DNA of 64,000 bases from positions 21,224,501-21,288,500 of the forward strand of contig NC_088113.1 of assembly GCF_036370855.1 (NCBI RefSeq), given 5' to 3'. A model generated the notes under the pieces. That model saw only the letters and a program-made list of their open reading frames with translations, was not told where the DNA came from and made no database searches. Shown in pieces: positions 23,451 through 35,239 of the stretch. This DNA comes from Dromaius novaehollandiae. Taxonomy: Eukaryota; Chordata; Aves; Casuariiformes; Dromaiidae. Positions within the stretch are counted from its first letter, which is position 1; every line of letters starts with the position of its first letter. The position numbers and the translations under genes were made by a program.

Positions 23451-26400
23451 CTTGCATCCTGCAGTGCCAAACTTGCTGAAAGTAAAAGCTGCAGAAGAGG
23501 GCGAGGAATTGGTATTCACTGCCGGTCGCGGCATTCGAGCCAAGCTCCCATCTTGCGCGGGGGAGAGGGAGCCGGGTCACCCCGTTGGTTACGGTGGGCG
23601 TTAGACAGCTCGATGGCCCCGAAACGCCAAAGCCCGGCTCTTGTTGGCGTAAACCACTTATAAAAATATGGGCATTTGGGGAGAAATATCAATCTCTATT
23701 TAACAGCACTTTGGCTTATTAAAATGGAAATAGCTTTGCAAATGGAAATCTCCGTATGCTCCCTAATGCCTTTTGTTTCGTTTTTGCATTTCATTGAAAC
23801 CGGAGAAGGGGAGCAGCCTAATTGGTTCCTTTTTGATTTCCGATGGCTCCGGGGTCAGTCTTGCCCCGGACGCACCGCCGCTGCGCTGTGCCTGCCCCCG
23901 AAGCCTCTCCCTGATGAAGTGCTTTGTGATGCTTAATGAAAACAGCGTTAGGCATCCTAGGCCAAAGTGTTCCTAGGCCAAGACGCTCCTCGGCAGAACC
24001 AGCTCTGTGTCTGGTGCCTGCATCAGCCAACAGCTGCGGTCTGGCTTTGGCTGGGGCCGTCCCGCCGCTCTGTGAAGTTCGGGGCGGCTTTGCTCCGTTC
24101 GCGGGGATGCTGCATTGCTGGAGACGGTCTGTCCTCTGCCGAGACCGTTTCCTGCTGGACGGCGGCGTCAGTGGTTTGGAAGACGTTCGCCGTTTCCCTC
24201 GCAGCAGGATCGCTGCCTCTCAGATACTTAGAGAGCCGGGCGGGAGGAAGCAGGAGGCGGAGGCTGTGCCCCGCAGCCGAGGGATGCTCCCCGTGGCCAG
24301 GGGATGCTCCCCAGGGCCGAGGGATGCTCCCCGCAGCCAAGGGATGCTCCCCGGGGCCGGGGGATGCTCCCTGCAGCCGAGGGATGCTCCCCGTGGCCAG
24401 GGGATGCTCCCCAGGGCCGAGGGATGCTCCCCACAGCCAAGGGATGCTCCCCGGGGCCGGGGGATGCTCCCTGCAGCCGAGGGATGCTCCCCAGGGCTGG
24501 GGGATGCTCCCCGTGGCCGGCGGCGAGGAGAGCCCAAGGGCTGGGCCGGGCTGCTGTGAGCACGTGTCTCTCGGCCGCGGCCCAGCACCTCCGTGCCGTG
24601 GGAGCTCCCCTCCGCTTCCCGCACGGAGCCGGCCCCGGGCGCGCTGGGACTGTGGTCCGGGCAGCCCCAGGGGGACGAGCCCGGAGCTGCTTAGCAGAGG
24701 GCTTCTGCTTCCCTTCCTGTCCCTCTTCTCCTGTCTTTTTTTGTCAGATGAGCTCAGCCGGGAGGAGCGTGGGTCGGTTCCCAGGAGCTGCCCTGGGGCC
24801 GGGCCAGGGCTCCGCGAGGCAGCTCGGGGTCGAGGGCTGCCCGGCGCCGTGGTGGGGCGGGAGCAGGAGCCGGCCCGAGCCCCCGGCCGGCGTGGGTGCG
24901 GGGTCTTCGCCCGCGCCGCCGGGGAGGGGAGGGCGCGGGGCCCGCCGGGGCATCAGGACAGGCAGCAGGGCCAAGCGGGCAGCTGGGATTTACCCTGGCA
25001 GCGGGGTCCCCCATCGCTCCCGTGATGCAAAATCGGGGCGAGCATGAGAAAACCAGCGGTTGAACAGCCCGTGTGACGAGAGCGTCGCGGGGGACGGCTC
25101 GCAGACGGGGCGGTGGGAACGGGCAGGGACCCGCTCTGCTCGGGCCCGCTGGCTTCACCTGCCAACCCAACGGCAGGAGTTTCCTGGGTGAAAACGCTAA
25201 GAAAAAGTCAAGAAGAATTAACCAAAGCATGACTGCAAAGTGCTTTAGCTAAAGCGCATTAAAGCTAATTAAGCTGAATTAGCCAAGGCCATTTTGTTTC
25301 CTGATGGGCCTCCAGGCCGAGGGATTAGCTGCCTGAAACTAATTCCCACCTTCGGGTAATGCCGCTTAGCGTCCAGGGTGCCGGTGGAGATCGCGCCTTC
25401 AGCCGGCACCGTGGGTGCCGCGAGGATGCCGAGGCGGCCGGAGGATGCTGCCTTCGCTTCTCCCTCTGGCACCCGTGTCCACGCTCACCCTTGTGCTGTC
25501 TGCAGCACAGCTGAGTTTAATACGAACTGTCTGCTTGCTTCCTTCCATGGACCAGCTGCGTTGGCGAGGTCAACGCGAGCCTGGAAACACGGTCTGAGTA
25601 ATTAATGTCTTCTCCAAAGCTGGAAGAGCAAGCTCAGAAATCCGAGTTTGTGCATGGCACAGAACCAGGCTTTCCTGCCTGGCTTTGGAAAGCCGTGCTC
25701 TGCAGCGGGACAGCACTTCAAGTCAGCAGAACATTTCCCAGAAACTGCTCTCATGATTAATTTTGAGTTAATCACATTCAGCAACGAGCCTGAACTGAAA
25801 CACCCGCTCTGTCTTCAGATGTTGGTCCTTCCTCCCGTCCCCCTGCGACCGCCGCGTTCCTCGGGGAGCTGCGAGTGCGGCACGTCGCGGCGGCCACCTC
25901 CGCTTAACCCTTTGCAGCCGCTGCTCCCCCTCCCACGTCACGAGCTCTCCGAGGGGGGGGCAGCGTTTGGAGCTAATCTTTGAACCTCCTTAAATCACAG
26001 CCAAACCTCGCGGGCGCCGGCGAGCTCTCCGCAGCGCCGGGCGGCATCCGTGCGGGCGCCCCGGCCGCGGTCTCCCTCCCAGCGCCGCTCTCCTCCCTCC
26101 GCAGGACGCCCGGTCCCTGGACGCGGCGGTGCAGAGCGCCCTGCGCGCCCTGTACCCGCCCTTCGAGGCCACGGCGCCCACGGTGCTCGGCCAGGTCTTC
26201 CGCCTCCTGGAGACCAGCTACCGGGGTGACGGGCTCTGCTGCCTCCTCGAGTTCCTCATCCCGGCCAAGCGCCTCTTCGAGCACGTGCGGCAGGCGGCCT
26301 GCGTAAGCTCCCCCGCGCCCGCGCTTGCGCCCCGCTCCTGGGCCGGGGAGGTTTTGCCCTAAAGCGCGGCATTTTGCCCTAAAGCGCGGCATTTTGCCCC

Positions 26401-29400
26401 AAAGCGGGACGTTCTGCCCCAAAGCGGATGTTCTGCGTGGCTGCGCCCCGGTGCCGGGCCGCGGGGCTCCTTCCCGGCCCCCGGCCCCGGCCGCTCGCTC
26501 ACGCGGTGTCCCCCCTCCCGGCCAGGCCCCCTACTTCAACTGCGTCTTCCTCCACGAAGGCTGGCCCCTGTGCCTGCGCGAGAAGGTCGTGGTCCACCTG
26601 GCGCCGCTGAACCCCCTCCTGCTGCGCTCGGGGGACTTCTACCTGCAGGCCGAGCCCTGCGGGGAGCGGGCGGCTCGCCTCACCGTCAAGCACCTCTCCC
26701 GCGACCTGCGCACCGTGCGCGAGACGCCCGTCCCCGAGGCCACCTACGCGCTGCTCTTCACCAACGAGTGGCTGGAGGAGATCAACTGCGAGCACGACGG
26801 CGCCCCGCTGCACTCCTGCCTGGTGGCCACTGAGGACGGCATCGCCCCGCTGCCCTGGAGCCGGATCGCCACGCCGGAGTTCGTCGACAAGCCCGACGCG
26901 GGGCCCGGCTGCGCGCGAGCGGGAGCGTCGTCTCCCACGGGAGTATCACCTCCCGTGGAAGCATCGTCTCCCGTGGAAGCATCATCTCCCGTGGAAGCAT
27001 CGTCTCCCGCAGGAGCATCCTCTCCCACGGGAGCCCCGAGCTGCGGCGCTCCCGAGGCGGCCGCGGAGCCGGCACCGCCGGATGCCCCCGGGCCCCTCTG
27101 CACGGCCGACGCACCGGGGCTCTACAGCAACATCGCGGGCCCCGTCCCGGGCTGCAAAGATGCCCCTCAGAAGTCCGGCCCGGGAAAATACCCGGGACTC
27201 ATCAAAGTGGACCAGCTGGGGCCGTGGAAGAAGCCGGCCGCGCTGGCCGTGCCCAGCCTGCGCGAGATCGTCAGCCGGAACCTGGAGGGGGAGTACGTGG
27301 ACCTGCTGGAGCCGTCCCGGGAGCAGCGGGGGCTGCTGGCCCGGGCCCTGCCGGCCACTCGCCAAGCAGGCACCGAGGCCGGGCTGCCGCGGCCCGCCGG
27401 GGCGCCGGGGGCGGAGGGCTGGCCCTGCGGCCCGGGGCCGGGCTCGGGGGGCCCCTGCGCGCCCTGCCTGGGCAGGGGGCTGGGCGGGGAGCCCGGGTGC
27501 CACGGCCCCCGGTGCCGCTACCGCGACTCCTACCTGGCCGCCCTGCAGAACCCCGTGAGCTTCGGCCCCGGGCTCATGGCAGCCATCCTGGAGGAGCCCG
27601 ACGGCCCCGGCCACGCGCCGGCCCCGGCCGCCGGCAAGAGCCCGGCGCAGCGGTGGAGGCGGGCCGGCCCCGGCGGCAGCCCCGCGCCGCTGCCCCGCTG
27701 CCCGCACGCGAGGGCGGAGGATGCCGGCAAGCAGGGCGGCCTCAGGCTGCTCAAGTCCCCGGCGCGCTCGGAGGCGGCGGGCTCCGGCCACAGGTTCTCC
27801 TTCCTGAAGGGCCAGCGGCACGGCGCATCGCCCGGGGACGGCGCCGCCGGGGACCGAGCCGCCGGCCACCACGAGGGGCCCTGGAAGAAGATGTCGGCGA
27901 TTTACTCCCCCAGGATGAGCAGAGCTAAACCCGCTGGGAAAGGTAATGGTGCCGTGCGCTGGGGCCGGGGCACTGCTTTGCAGGCTCTGCAAACGCCCGT
28001 TTTTTTGCATTTCTCTGCCCTTTTCCACTTTGCTGGCTCATCTCTGTCCCATCTTCTTGTGGCAGGTCCGGATCCGGCGGCCGGCGGCCCCACGGAGGAC
28101 AGGTCCCTGCAGGAGCCTCGGCGAGCCGAGCCGGGCGCCGCGCGGCCGCCGGCCTGGCAGGAGCTGCACGCCGGGCTGCTGCTCTCGGGCATCGTGTGCC
28201 TGCCAGGTACCGCGGCGCCCACCGACATCTGCGGGGGCCTTGGGGAGAAAAACACCCTTCTGCTTGAGACTGTGCCCTGGAAGGAAGTGTCCAGGGCTTT
28301 GCTGGAATCCAGAAAGGCCCCAAGTGGGAAGTTTTCATCAATTGGGCAAAAAAATTGATTGGAAAAAAAAGGGCAGCCTGCTCCGAGCAGCTGCCGCGGC
28401 TTCTGCGCTCCGCCGCGAGGAGCCTCCTACACCATTCCTCAGCACTGAAGCTTTCCAGCTTCGAGCTGCCAAATACTAAACATTTGGTTGCTTTCTCTTC
28501 CCGAGAGCTGAGAACTGTGAGAAAACCATCTTTTTTCCAGGCAGACCGTCCCCAGCAGCCTGCCCTGGCGTTCCCGGGGCGCGAGCCCCCGCGGGCTGCT
28601 CTCGCCCCCGCACCGAGGGGCCGGAAAGCGGCGGGCGCCGCGCTCACGCCGGCCGCAGCTGCCGCGGAGCAGGGCTTGCAGAGCTCCCGGTCGTGCAGCC
28701 GTCGGCTGCCCCGGCGGGAGCCGGTGCCGGTCAGCGGCGTCTCCTTCCTCCGCAGGCAGCACCGACAAGCTGGGCCGGGCCCTCCTCCAGGTGACCACCA
28801 GCGGCAGCGCCTGGGAGGCCGCGTGGTGCTCCGCCGGCGAGCTGGCACGGCTCGTCCTCTACCTCTGCTCCCTCCCCAGGTAGGGCCGGGGGCTGCTGGG
28901 GGTCCCCAGCACCGCTGCTGCCCGGCTCGGGGGCCTGGGCAGCACGGGATGCCTGGCGCAGGATGCCCGGCGCGGGATGCTCAGTGCGGGATGCTCAGTG
29001 CGGGATGCCCGGCATGGGATGCTCAGCGCGGGATGCCCAGTGTCCCGTGCACCCCCGCTGGGGCACATCCCGGCTCAGCACATCCCGCACGCTCCAGCCG
29101 GGCACCCTCGGCACGCTCGGGTTTGGGCAGCCCCCTCCTTGGGGGCGAGGCCCCGGCGCGGTGCCTCCGTCAAGGCTCAGGGTACCGGATGGTCGGCATC
29201 GCCTCCGGCTTCGGTTCCCGCGAGGCATCGCCGTCCTGCTCTGCCGCTGCTGCTCCGGGAGGCAGACGGGCGCTGCCGGGCGGGAGCGGGCTCGCGTGCC
29301 GCCGGCCGTCCTCGGCACCGCGTTTTCTTCCCCCCGCCAGGAAGGAGGCGAAGGACGGCGGGCTGACGGTTCTCGTGGACGCCAGGAAGCAGCCTCCCTC

Positions 29401-32400
29401 GCCCGTGCTGTACGCGGCGCTGGGCTCCGTGCAGGTGCGGCCGGCGCCGGGGAGCCCCAGGGGCTCGCGGCCACCCCCCACGGCCGCCGCGCTGGGGACG
29501 GTCCGTGATGCTCCCCGGGCTCAGGGCCGCGGCGGCACGCCGTCCCGGGCAGGGCACAAAGCCGGGCGCAAGCCCTCGTCCTTTGCAGCGAGCTCGCGGC
29601 AGTGCCGGCGGCGGGGGGGGTGCAAAGGGCCAGGTTCGCCGCGGTGACCCCCCCTTCCCCCCCCGCAGAGCGCGGCGCCCGGCTCCATCCACGCGCTGCT
29701 GCTGCTGGCCGAGAAGGAGCCGCCCGCGCCCCGCGAGAGGCTGCCCGGCGTGCAGGTGAGGGGCGCGGGGCCGGCTCGCTCGGGGGGGCCGGCTCGCTCG
29801 GGGGGGGCCGCGGCCGCAGACCGTCCCGCGAGGCCTCCGCCGCTGCCGCAGGTGGAGACCCTGCCGTCGCTGAGGGCGCTGGGCCGCTACGTCGACAGCT
29901 CCCAGGTGACGCCGGACCTGGACGGCACCTTCCCCTACCGCCACAGCGAGTGGGTGCAATTCTTCCAGGTGTCTGTGCCCGCGGCCCGCAGCCATGCCCC
30001 GGCCCGGGGCGGCGCCGACGGCATCGCCCCCCAGCCCCGTGCGCCCCCCCGGCGCCCGCCGGCCCCCTGACCCCGGCTCTCCCCGCAGAAGCTGCACCCC
30101 TTCACCGCCGGCCTGCGGCAGGCGTCGGCGCTGCTGCGGAGCTGCATCCAGGAGCTGCGCGGAGCCGAGAGCCCCGCGGGGCCGCAGGTAACGGGAGGGG
30201 GCACCCCGGGCTGTGCCACCCCCTCCTCGGCCGGGACGGGCGGGCATGCAACGCGCCCCAGCCCAGTGCCCGCTCCCGAGCCCCCTGCGCTGCTCCCGGG
30301 CAGAGCCGAGCGCAGTCCTGGCAGCTCGCGGGGAGCAGGATGCTCGCAGGGAGTGGGATGCTCGCGGGAAGCAGGATGCTCGCAGGGAGTGGGATGCTCG
30401 CAGGGAGTGGGATGCTCATGGGGAGCAGGATGCTTGCAGGAAGTGGGATGCTCTCGGGGGGCGGGATGCTCGCGGGGAGTGGGATGCTCCCGCGCCCAAG
30501 GATGCTCTCGCGCCCCTGCACCCGCGGCCGGCCTCCCTCCGGCTCGCTCCCGGCTCCTGCCCTTCGGAGCTGCCGGCCTCACCCCGGGGCTGCTCTCCGT
30601 GGCGGTGGCCGTGGGGCTGCCCCAGAGCCCCCGCGCCGTGCAACACGCGGCACCGCTTCGGCCCCTTTCTCCAAAGCCGGGGAGGGGTCGCTCCCGGGGG
30701 GGGGGGTGCTCCGGGGCTGCCGGAGCGGGGGGTGAGGCGGCGCTGTCCCCCGCAGGAGGTGGCTGCCCGCGTCGCCCGGCCCCAGGAGCTGATGCGGAGG
30801 GTGCTCAGCGACCCGCAGCTCCTCGGCCTGCAGCGCGACGGCGGTGCCCTGCTGGCCCGGCTGCGCAGGGAGGCCGCCCGCCTCGGCGCCTCGCCCCACG
30901 TCAGGTAGCGCCGGGGGGGGACGGGGACCGCGTGCCCCCGCCGCCGTCCCCCGCGGCCCCCAAAGCCTCCCCGTGCCCCCGGGGCTCGCCTGCCCCGCGG
31001 CTGGCAGCTGCAGCGGGAGCGTTCCCCACCGCCGTGGCCGGGAAGGGGCAGCGCCCGCGGGAGGGTCTCCCGCTCCCCCCGGCCTCGGGCTGCGCAGCCG
31101 GGCTGCGTCGAGCCCGCCGGGGCTCTCTCGGCGAAGCCACTAGATGGGGCCAGGCCCTGGCGATGCTGCGCACGGCCGGCGACGCCGCGGGCGTCCCGCG
31201 ATGCTGCACATGTCCGGCAACGCCGTGCGTGTCCGCAGTGCTGCCCACGCACGGCCGGCGGTGCTGCACGTGTCCTGCAACGCTACACGTGTCCTGCAAT
31301 GCTGCACACGGGCAATGCTGAATGTGTCCCACGGTGCTGCTCATGTCCTGCAGTGCTGCCTGCATCCTGCAATGCTGCACATGTCCCACGGTGCTGCACG
31401 TGTCCTGCAATGCTGCACGTGTCCGGCAACACTGCACACGGGCAACGCTGCATGCGTCCCACGGTGCTGCTCATGTCCTGCAGTGCTGCCTGCAGCCTGC
31501 AATGCTGCACATGTCCCACGGTGCTGCACGTGTCCTGCAACACTGCACACAGGCAATGCTGCATGTGTCCCACGGTGCTGCACGTGTCCTGCAACGCTGC
31601 ATGTGTCCTGCAATGCTGCACACGGGCAATGTTGCATGTGTCCTGCAACACTGCATGTGTCCCGTGGTGCTGCACGTGTCCTGCAGTGCTGCCTGCAGCC
31701 TGCAATGCTGCACATGTCCCACGGTGCTGCACGTGTCGTGCAATGCTGCACATGTCCGGCAACACTGCACACGGGCAACGCTGCATGTGTCCCACGGTGC
31801 TGCACGTGTCCTGCAGTGCTGCCTGCATCCTGCAATGCTGCACATGTCCCACGGTGCTGCACGTGTCGTGCAATGCTGCACGTGTCCTGCAACGCTGCAC
31901 ACGGGCAACGCTGCATGCGTCCCACGGTGCTGCCTGCAGCCTGCAATGCTGCACGTGTCCGGTGATGCTGCACGTGTCCCACGCTGTCACGCACACCTGG
32001 CACTGCCGCCCAGCCCCGGCGATGCACGGCAGCAGCAATAACCCCTCTGCTCCCTCGCTCAGCTGGGCCAGGCCGTGCTGCGGGCAAATGCTCCCTGTCC
32101 TGCGCTCCCTCACTTCCAGCTCGCGTGGTGGCACGGGGACGCTTGCAGCACCCGCAGCGCCCTGCCTGTGCCCCTGCGCAGTGCCAGCCGCGCTGCACAC
32201 GTCGGCGGTGGCATCCTCCCCGTCCCACAGCCCTGCGCGCCGGCACGGGGGCCCGGCCTCCCGCGGGGTCGGTGACGGCGTCTCCCGCCAGGACCAGCCT
32301 GGAGGCGGCCGAGGGGCTCTACGAGCAGCTGGAGGAGGACGTGCACGGCCTGGTGTCCCAGTCCAACCGCTGCCTGGAGCGCCTGGAGCTCCTGCGCAGG

Positions 32401-34683
32401 ACCCGGCAGCTGGAGGCCGAGTTCGGCGAGGTGAGCGGGCTGCCCAGTCGCTCCAGCCCTTGCTCAACATGCGGCGAATGAAAGTTGTCCAGCCTCGGGA
32501 ACACGGCAAAAGAAACCTGCCCGTTTCCTAGGTTTTTTATGATAAAGGAAACGCAGAGAATAACAGGATTGCCGGGAGCCTTGATTTTAATTGTGAGGCT
32601 ACTGCGTGCAATCAAGTCAGAGATCGAGATAAGGCAGGGGAAGGAAGGGGAGTTCCCGAGGAGGCCGCGGCCGTGAACGGCGGCTCCGGTGCGAGGCCGT
32701 GCCGCGGGTGACCCGCTCGCTCCCACGCCACGGGGTGACCCGCGCTCCCTCTGCCGCAGCTCGGGCGCTGGCTGGACGGCGAGGCGGCGGCTCGCCTGCA
32801 GGACATGGGCGCCCGGGAGTGCGGCCCCGACGGCTTCGAGGAGACCTTCGGGCACTTCGAGGAATTCCTCGCTCAGGCAACAGTAGGTTTGGAGGCGGCT
32901 TTTCCGTAACCTTTGCCCGTAGGTGGCCCTGCCACCGGAGCCGTTACGTGGCTCAGGCTCTCTGCCAGGCGTTCAGGAGAAAGAGGAAAATGCAAAATTA
33001 GAAGTGGTCAGATGTCGTTGCAAGTCTTGATGCAATCGGCCCAAATTCCCCGGATCTGGCTTGGGACAAGGCGTCCGCGTGACACTGGTTTCCTCCAAGC
33101 TGGCTGGGTCAAACTGCAGCTTTCGTGGCTGGTTGTCCAGGGGCTTCACCAGGTTTGGGGCAGCCCCGCTCCTACGCGGGAGGCAGTTTCGCTCCTCACC
33201 GATGCGGTTCGGGCTGAGGCTGCCGTTCCCCAGCGCTCCCGAGCTCCAGCCTCCGCAGACCCCAGCTCCCTCCTCCTGCGGGGAGGCGCTGCTGAGCCCA
33301 GGAGGCCATCGGGCAATAACGTGGTGGCAAAGATTTTCTTCTGTACCCCTAAATGTGAATTTAGTTACGTGCACTGCACTGAGGAGGAAACGAGGCAAAT
33401 CCTTTTGGGGCAGAATAACCGGTTCTGTGCGAGGAGCAGAGCCCGGGCAGAGCAGAGATGGAGGAGCCTCGTTCTCCTGCTTCTCCTCGTGGAGATGTTT
33501 TGCTGCCCGAACCGAGAACGCAGCTTCGCTGTTGCCGGTGAATGCTGAGCCCTGCGGAGAGCCTGACCCGTAACGAACGGGTCCACGAGGAAGCGGGTCG
33601 GAGCCTGCTCGCGTTTCCAGCTGATGTTTCCTTCCCCTGTGCCCGCAGGCGCGGTACCACCGCGGGCTGGCTCTGTGTCAGGAGGCGGCCGAGGTCCAAG
33701 ACTCGGCTTTCCCGGAGGCAGAGCCCTTCCAGGCGGCCGCGGCCCTTTTCCGGACCAAGCTGGCGAGCTTCCACGCGGCGGCGGAGCGGCGGCGGGCTGA
33801 GCTGGCAGCGCTGCAGGAGCTCCGCGGCTTCTCCAGCAAGGTGGGCGCACGGCCGCTGCTGCGCCGGGCACCGGGCGAGCTGCAAGCAGAGCCAACCAAG
33901 GCACGGGGCGAGCCGCGAGCAGAGCCAAACCCCAGCTCTGGCCGTGTTTTCCAGGTCGCCTGGCTCCGCCTGGCCGGCACGGGCTGCTCGGCGCGCGGGC
34001 AGAGCCAGCCGGGGAACCTGGAGGCGCTGCGGGGCCTCGAGAGCTCCTTGCAGAGGCTCTCAGTGGACTTCTCGCTGGAGAAGCTGCAGGAGATGCAGGC
34101 CCACGTGCGCGCCATGCGGAGCAGCGGCGGGCCGGCGGCGTGGGCCGCGGCGCGGCAGCGGTACCGGGAGGCCAGGCAGGTCCTCGAGGAGATGCTGGCG
34201 GAGCTGCGGCAGGCCTGGGGCGCGGACACCCCCGGCGAGGCGGCCCCGGCACCGGGCACAGCGCGGGAGCCTCCGGCCGGCAGCGCCGCCGGCTCCCCGC
34301 GGGAATCGCGGGAATCGCAGGAAGGCGAAGCCGCCCGCCGCAGCCGCACGCCCGCCGGCGGCTCTCTCCCAAAACCCGACCGCGGAGCCTCTCCAGCTCC
34401 CGGAGGGAGCCTCTCCCGGCCCGTTCGGGGGTGTCCCCGCGCTCCCCCCGCCCAGACGCGCTGCGCCGACCGGCCGCGTCCCACCGCCCCCGGCGAGCCC
34501 CCGGCAGAAGCCGCCCAGTACTTCCAGGTTTCCAGCCGGAGCAGCCTCTCCTCGGACGACTCGGACTCGCCCGCCTCCGCGGAGGAGGCCCCCGCGCCGC
34601 CCTGCCCCTCCGCCAAGCCCCCGCGCGTCCTCTACCTGGAGAAGCACCGTGCCGATGGCCCGGCCGCGGCGGGCGCCGAGTGA
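23043..34683 (+). CDS. KIAA1755: KIAA1755 orthologue, Sec14-like and spectrin-repeat-like protein (complete, 14 coding exons)
   Basis: Uncharacterised vertebrate protein. Exons: 23043-23045 (ATG alone, inferred), 26105-26302, 26526-27942, 28066-28206, 28756-28879, 29341-29434, 29669-29755, 29852-29968, 30089-30187, 30756-30904, 32292-32430, 32760-32882, 33649-33840, 33955-34683. Frame continuity gives about 1203 aa, against about 1200 in human. Conserved landmarks: [19 protein letters not shown] (residues 18-36), [28 protein letters not shown] and KYPGLIKV. Residues about 570-740 (LTVLVDAR, then the length-conserved helical part) resemble the CRAL-TRIO/Sec14 region at the N-terminus of PLEKHG4-type Rho exchange factors. 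Residues about 745-1060 look like spectrin-type helices. The tail is Ser/Pro-rich. No DH or PH domain follows, so exchange activity is not expected. Exon 3 carries a six-fold hexapeptide repeat. Function is unknown. It lies between BPI and TGM2, as in human. Confidence 0.93.
24281..24520 (+). repeat. 20-bp minisatellite in KIAA1755 intron 1 (12 units, two-level structure)
   Basis: Twelve units of exactly 20 bp begin with GGGATGCTCCC. The variable tails (GTGGCCAG, AGGGCCGA, GCAGCCAA, GGGGCCGG, GCAGCCGA) recur in the same order, so units 1-5 and 6-10 form two copies of a 100-bp higher-order repeat, followed by two more units. The array is free of stops in several frames, which explains spurious ORFs. 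Confidence 0.95.
26351..26430 (+). repeat. 20-bp tandem repeat in KIAA1755 intron 2 (4 units)
   Basis: Four 20-bp units of the form TTTTGCCCTAAAGCG plus a short variable tail fill much of this 223-bp intron. The first two are nearly identical and the last two have diverged. Confidence 0.9.
26928..27035 (+). repeat. 18-bp coding repeat in KIAA1755 exon 3 (six hexapeptides)
   Basis: Six in-frame 18-bp units encode [30 protein letters not shown] and SSPTGA at residues about 202-237. The human protein has no such array that I recall. Ser-Pro dipeptides make it a disordered, potentially phosphorylated linker. Confidence 0.92.
28946..29043 (+). repeat. 14-bp minisatellite in KIAA1755 intron 5 (about 7 units)
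   Basis: Seven units of about 14 bp follow the pattern GGGATGC(T/C)C(A/G)G plus a short tail. They share the GGGATGCTC core with the arrays in introns 1 and 9. Confidence 0.9.
30338..30517 (+). repeat. 18-bp minisatellite in KIAA1755 intron 9 (10 units)
   Basis: Ten units of 18 bp begin GGATGCTC or a one-base variant, followed by tails such as GCAGGGAGTG. The period is a multiple of three, so open frames run through both strands. Confidence 0.93.
31199..31987 (+). repeat. 19-bp minisatellite with 16-bp variants in KIAA1755 intron 10 (about 40 units)
   Basis: About 40 head-to-tail units of 19 bp (type TGCTGCACGTGTCCTGCAA) alternate with a shortened 16-bp variant (TGCTGCACACGGGCAA). The order of variants recurs about every seven units, a higher-order repeat of roughly 130 bp. 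About a dozen units contain a perfect CACGTG. Open frames above 400 codons on both strands are repeat artefacts. Confidence 0.95.
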
Positions 34684-35068
34684 ACCGGACCCCGGCACGG
34701 ACGCGCTGCTGACCCGCCGGGACCACTGCCCGGCACTTGGATTATTTCTGTACCCGACGCTCGCCCCGCTGGGAGATGGCAGTAACCCCATTTCCCAGCC
34801 CCGGGAGGCCGAGTGAGTTAATAACCTACTAAGCGTGTAGCAACCATCACGTAAAGTGCCTTTACCGGTGCCAGCACGGCGGCCGCGGCCCCATGGTGTG
34901 CACCCGCGCTCGGCCGGTGCAGGGGCAGTGCCCGCGGGGGCCATGGCACCTCTGCCCCCCCCAACCCCCCGCCCGCTCCCAGCTTTCCTCGCCCCCGCCA
35001 CAGCCCTGCCCGAGCCCGGCAACGGCTGGCGCTTCGCGTGCACTCGTTAGCGTGGGACTAACCCTATT

Positions 35069-35074
35069 AATAAA
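35069..35074 (+). other. Poly(A) signal AATAAA for KIAA1755
   Basis: First canonical signal downstream of the TGA at 34681-34683. It defines a 3' UTR of about 400 nt. Confidence 0.75.
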
Positions 35075-35239
35075 CCCGAAGCGAAGCTCTCAGAGTGGTC
35101 GTGGCGGAGCAGGAGGGGAAGTGCTGTCCCGCTGTGAGCTCGGCCGTGGCTGCTCGGCACGCGGACGCCTCGCCACGGGCGTCCCCACCGCCGGGCTCTC
35201 CCCGCTGCCGCGGCTCCCTGCATCAGCTGCTGCACTGGC

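Noticed and set aside
22284-23663. Open frames of 360-422 codons over the KIAA1755 CpG island
   Set aside because: They are Pro/Arg/Ala-rich shadows of CpG-dense DNA, overlapping on both strands.
24281-24520. CRISPR-like regular repeats
   Set aside because: They are contiguous minisatellite units without unique spacers, in a vertebrate intron.
24023-25047. Long open frames in both strands of KIAA1755 intron 1
   Set aside because: They arise from the 20-bp minisatellite and GC-rich flanks lacking stop codons. No domain is recognisable.
31283-32531. Open frames of 408-410 codons on both strands with Cys/His-rich repeats
   Set aside because: They are translations of the 19-bp minisatellite in KIAA1755 intron 10. 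Several frames are open at once and no splice or family support exists.
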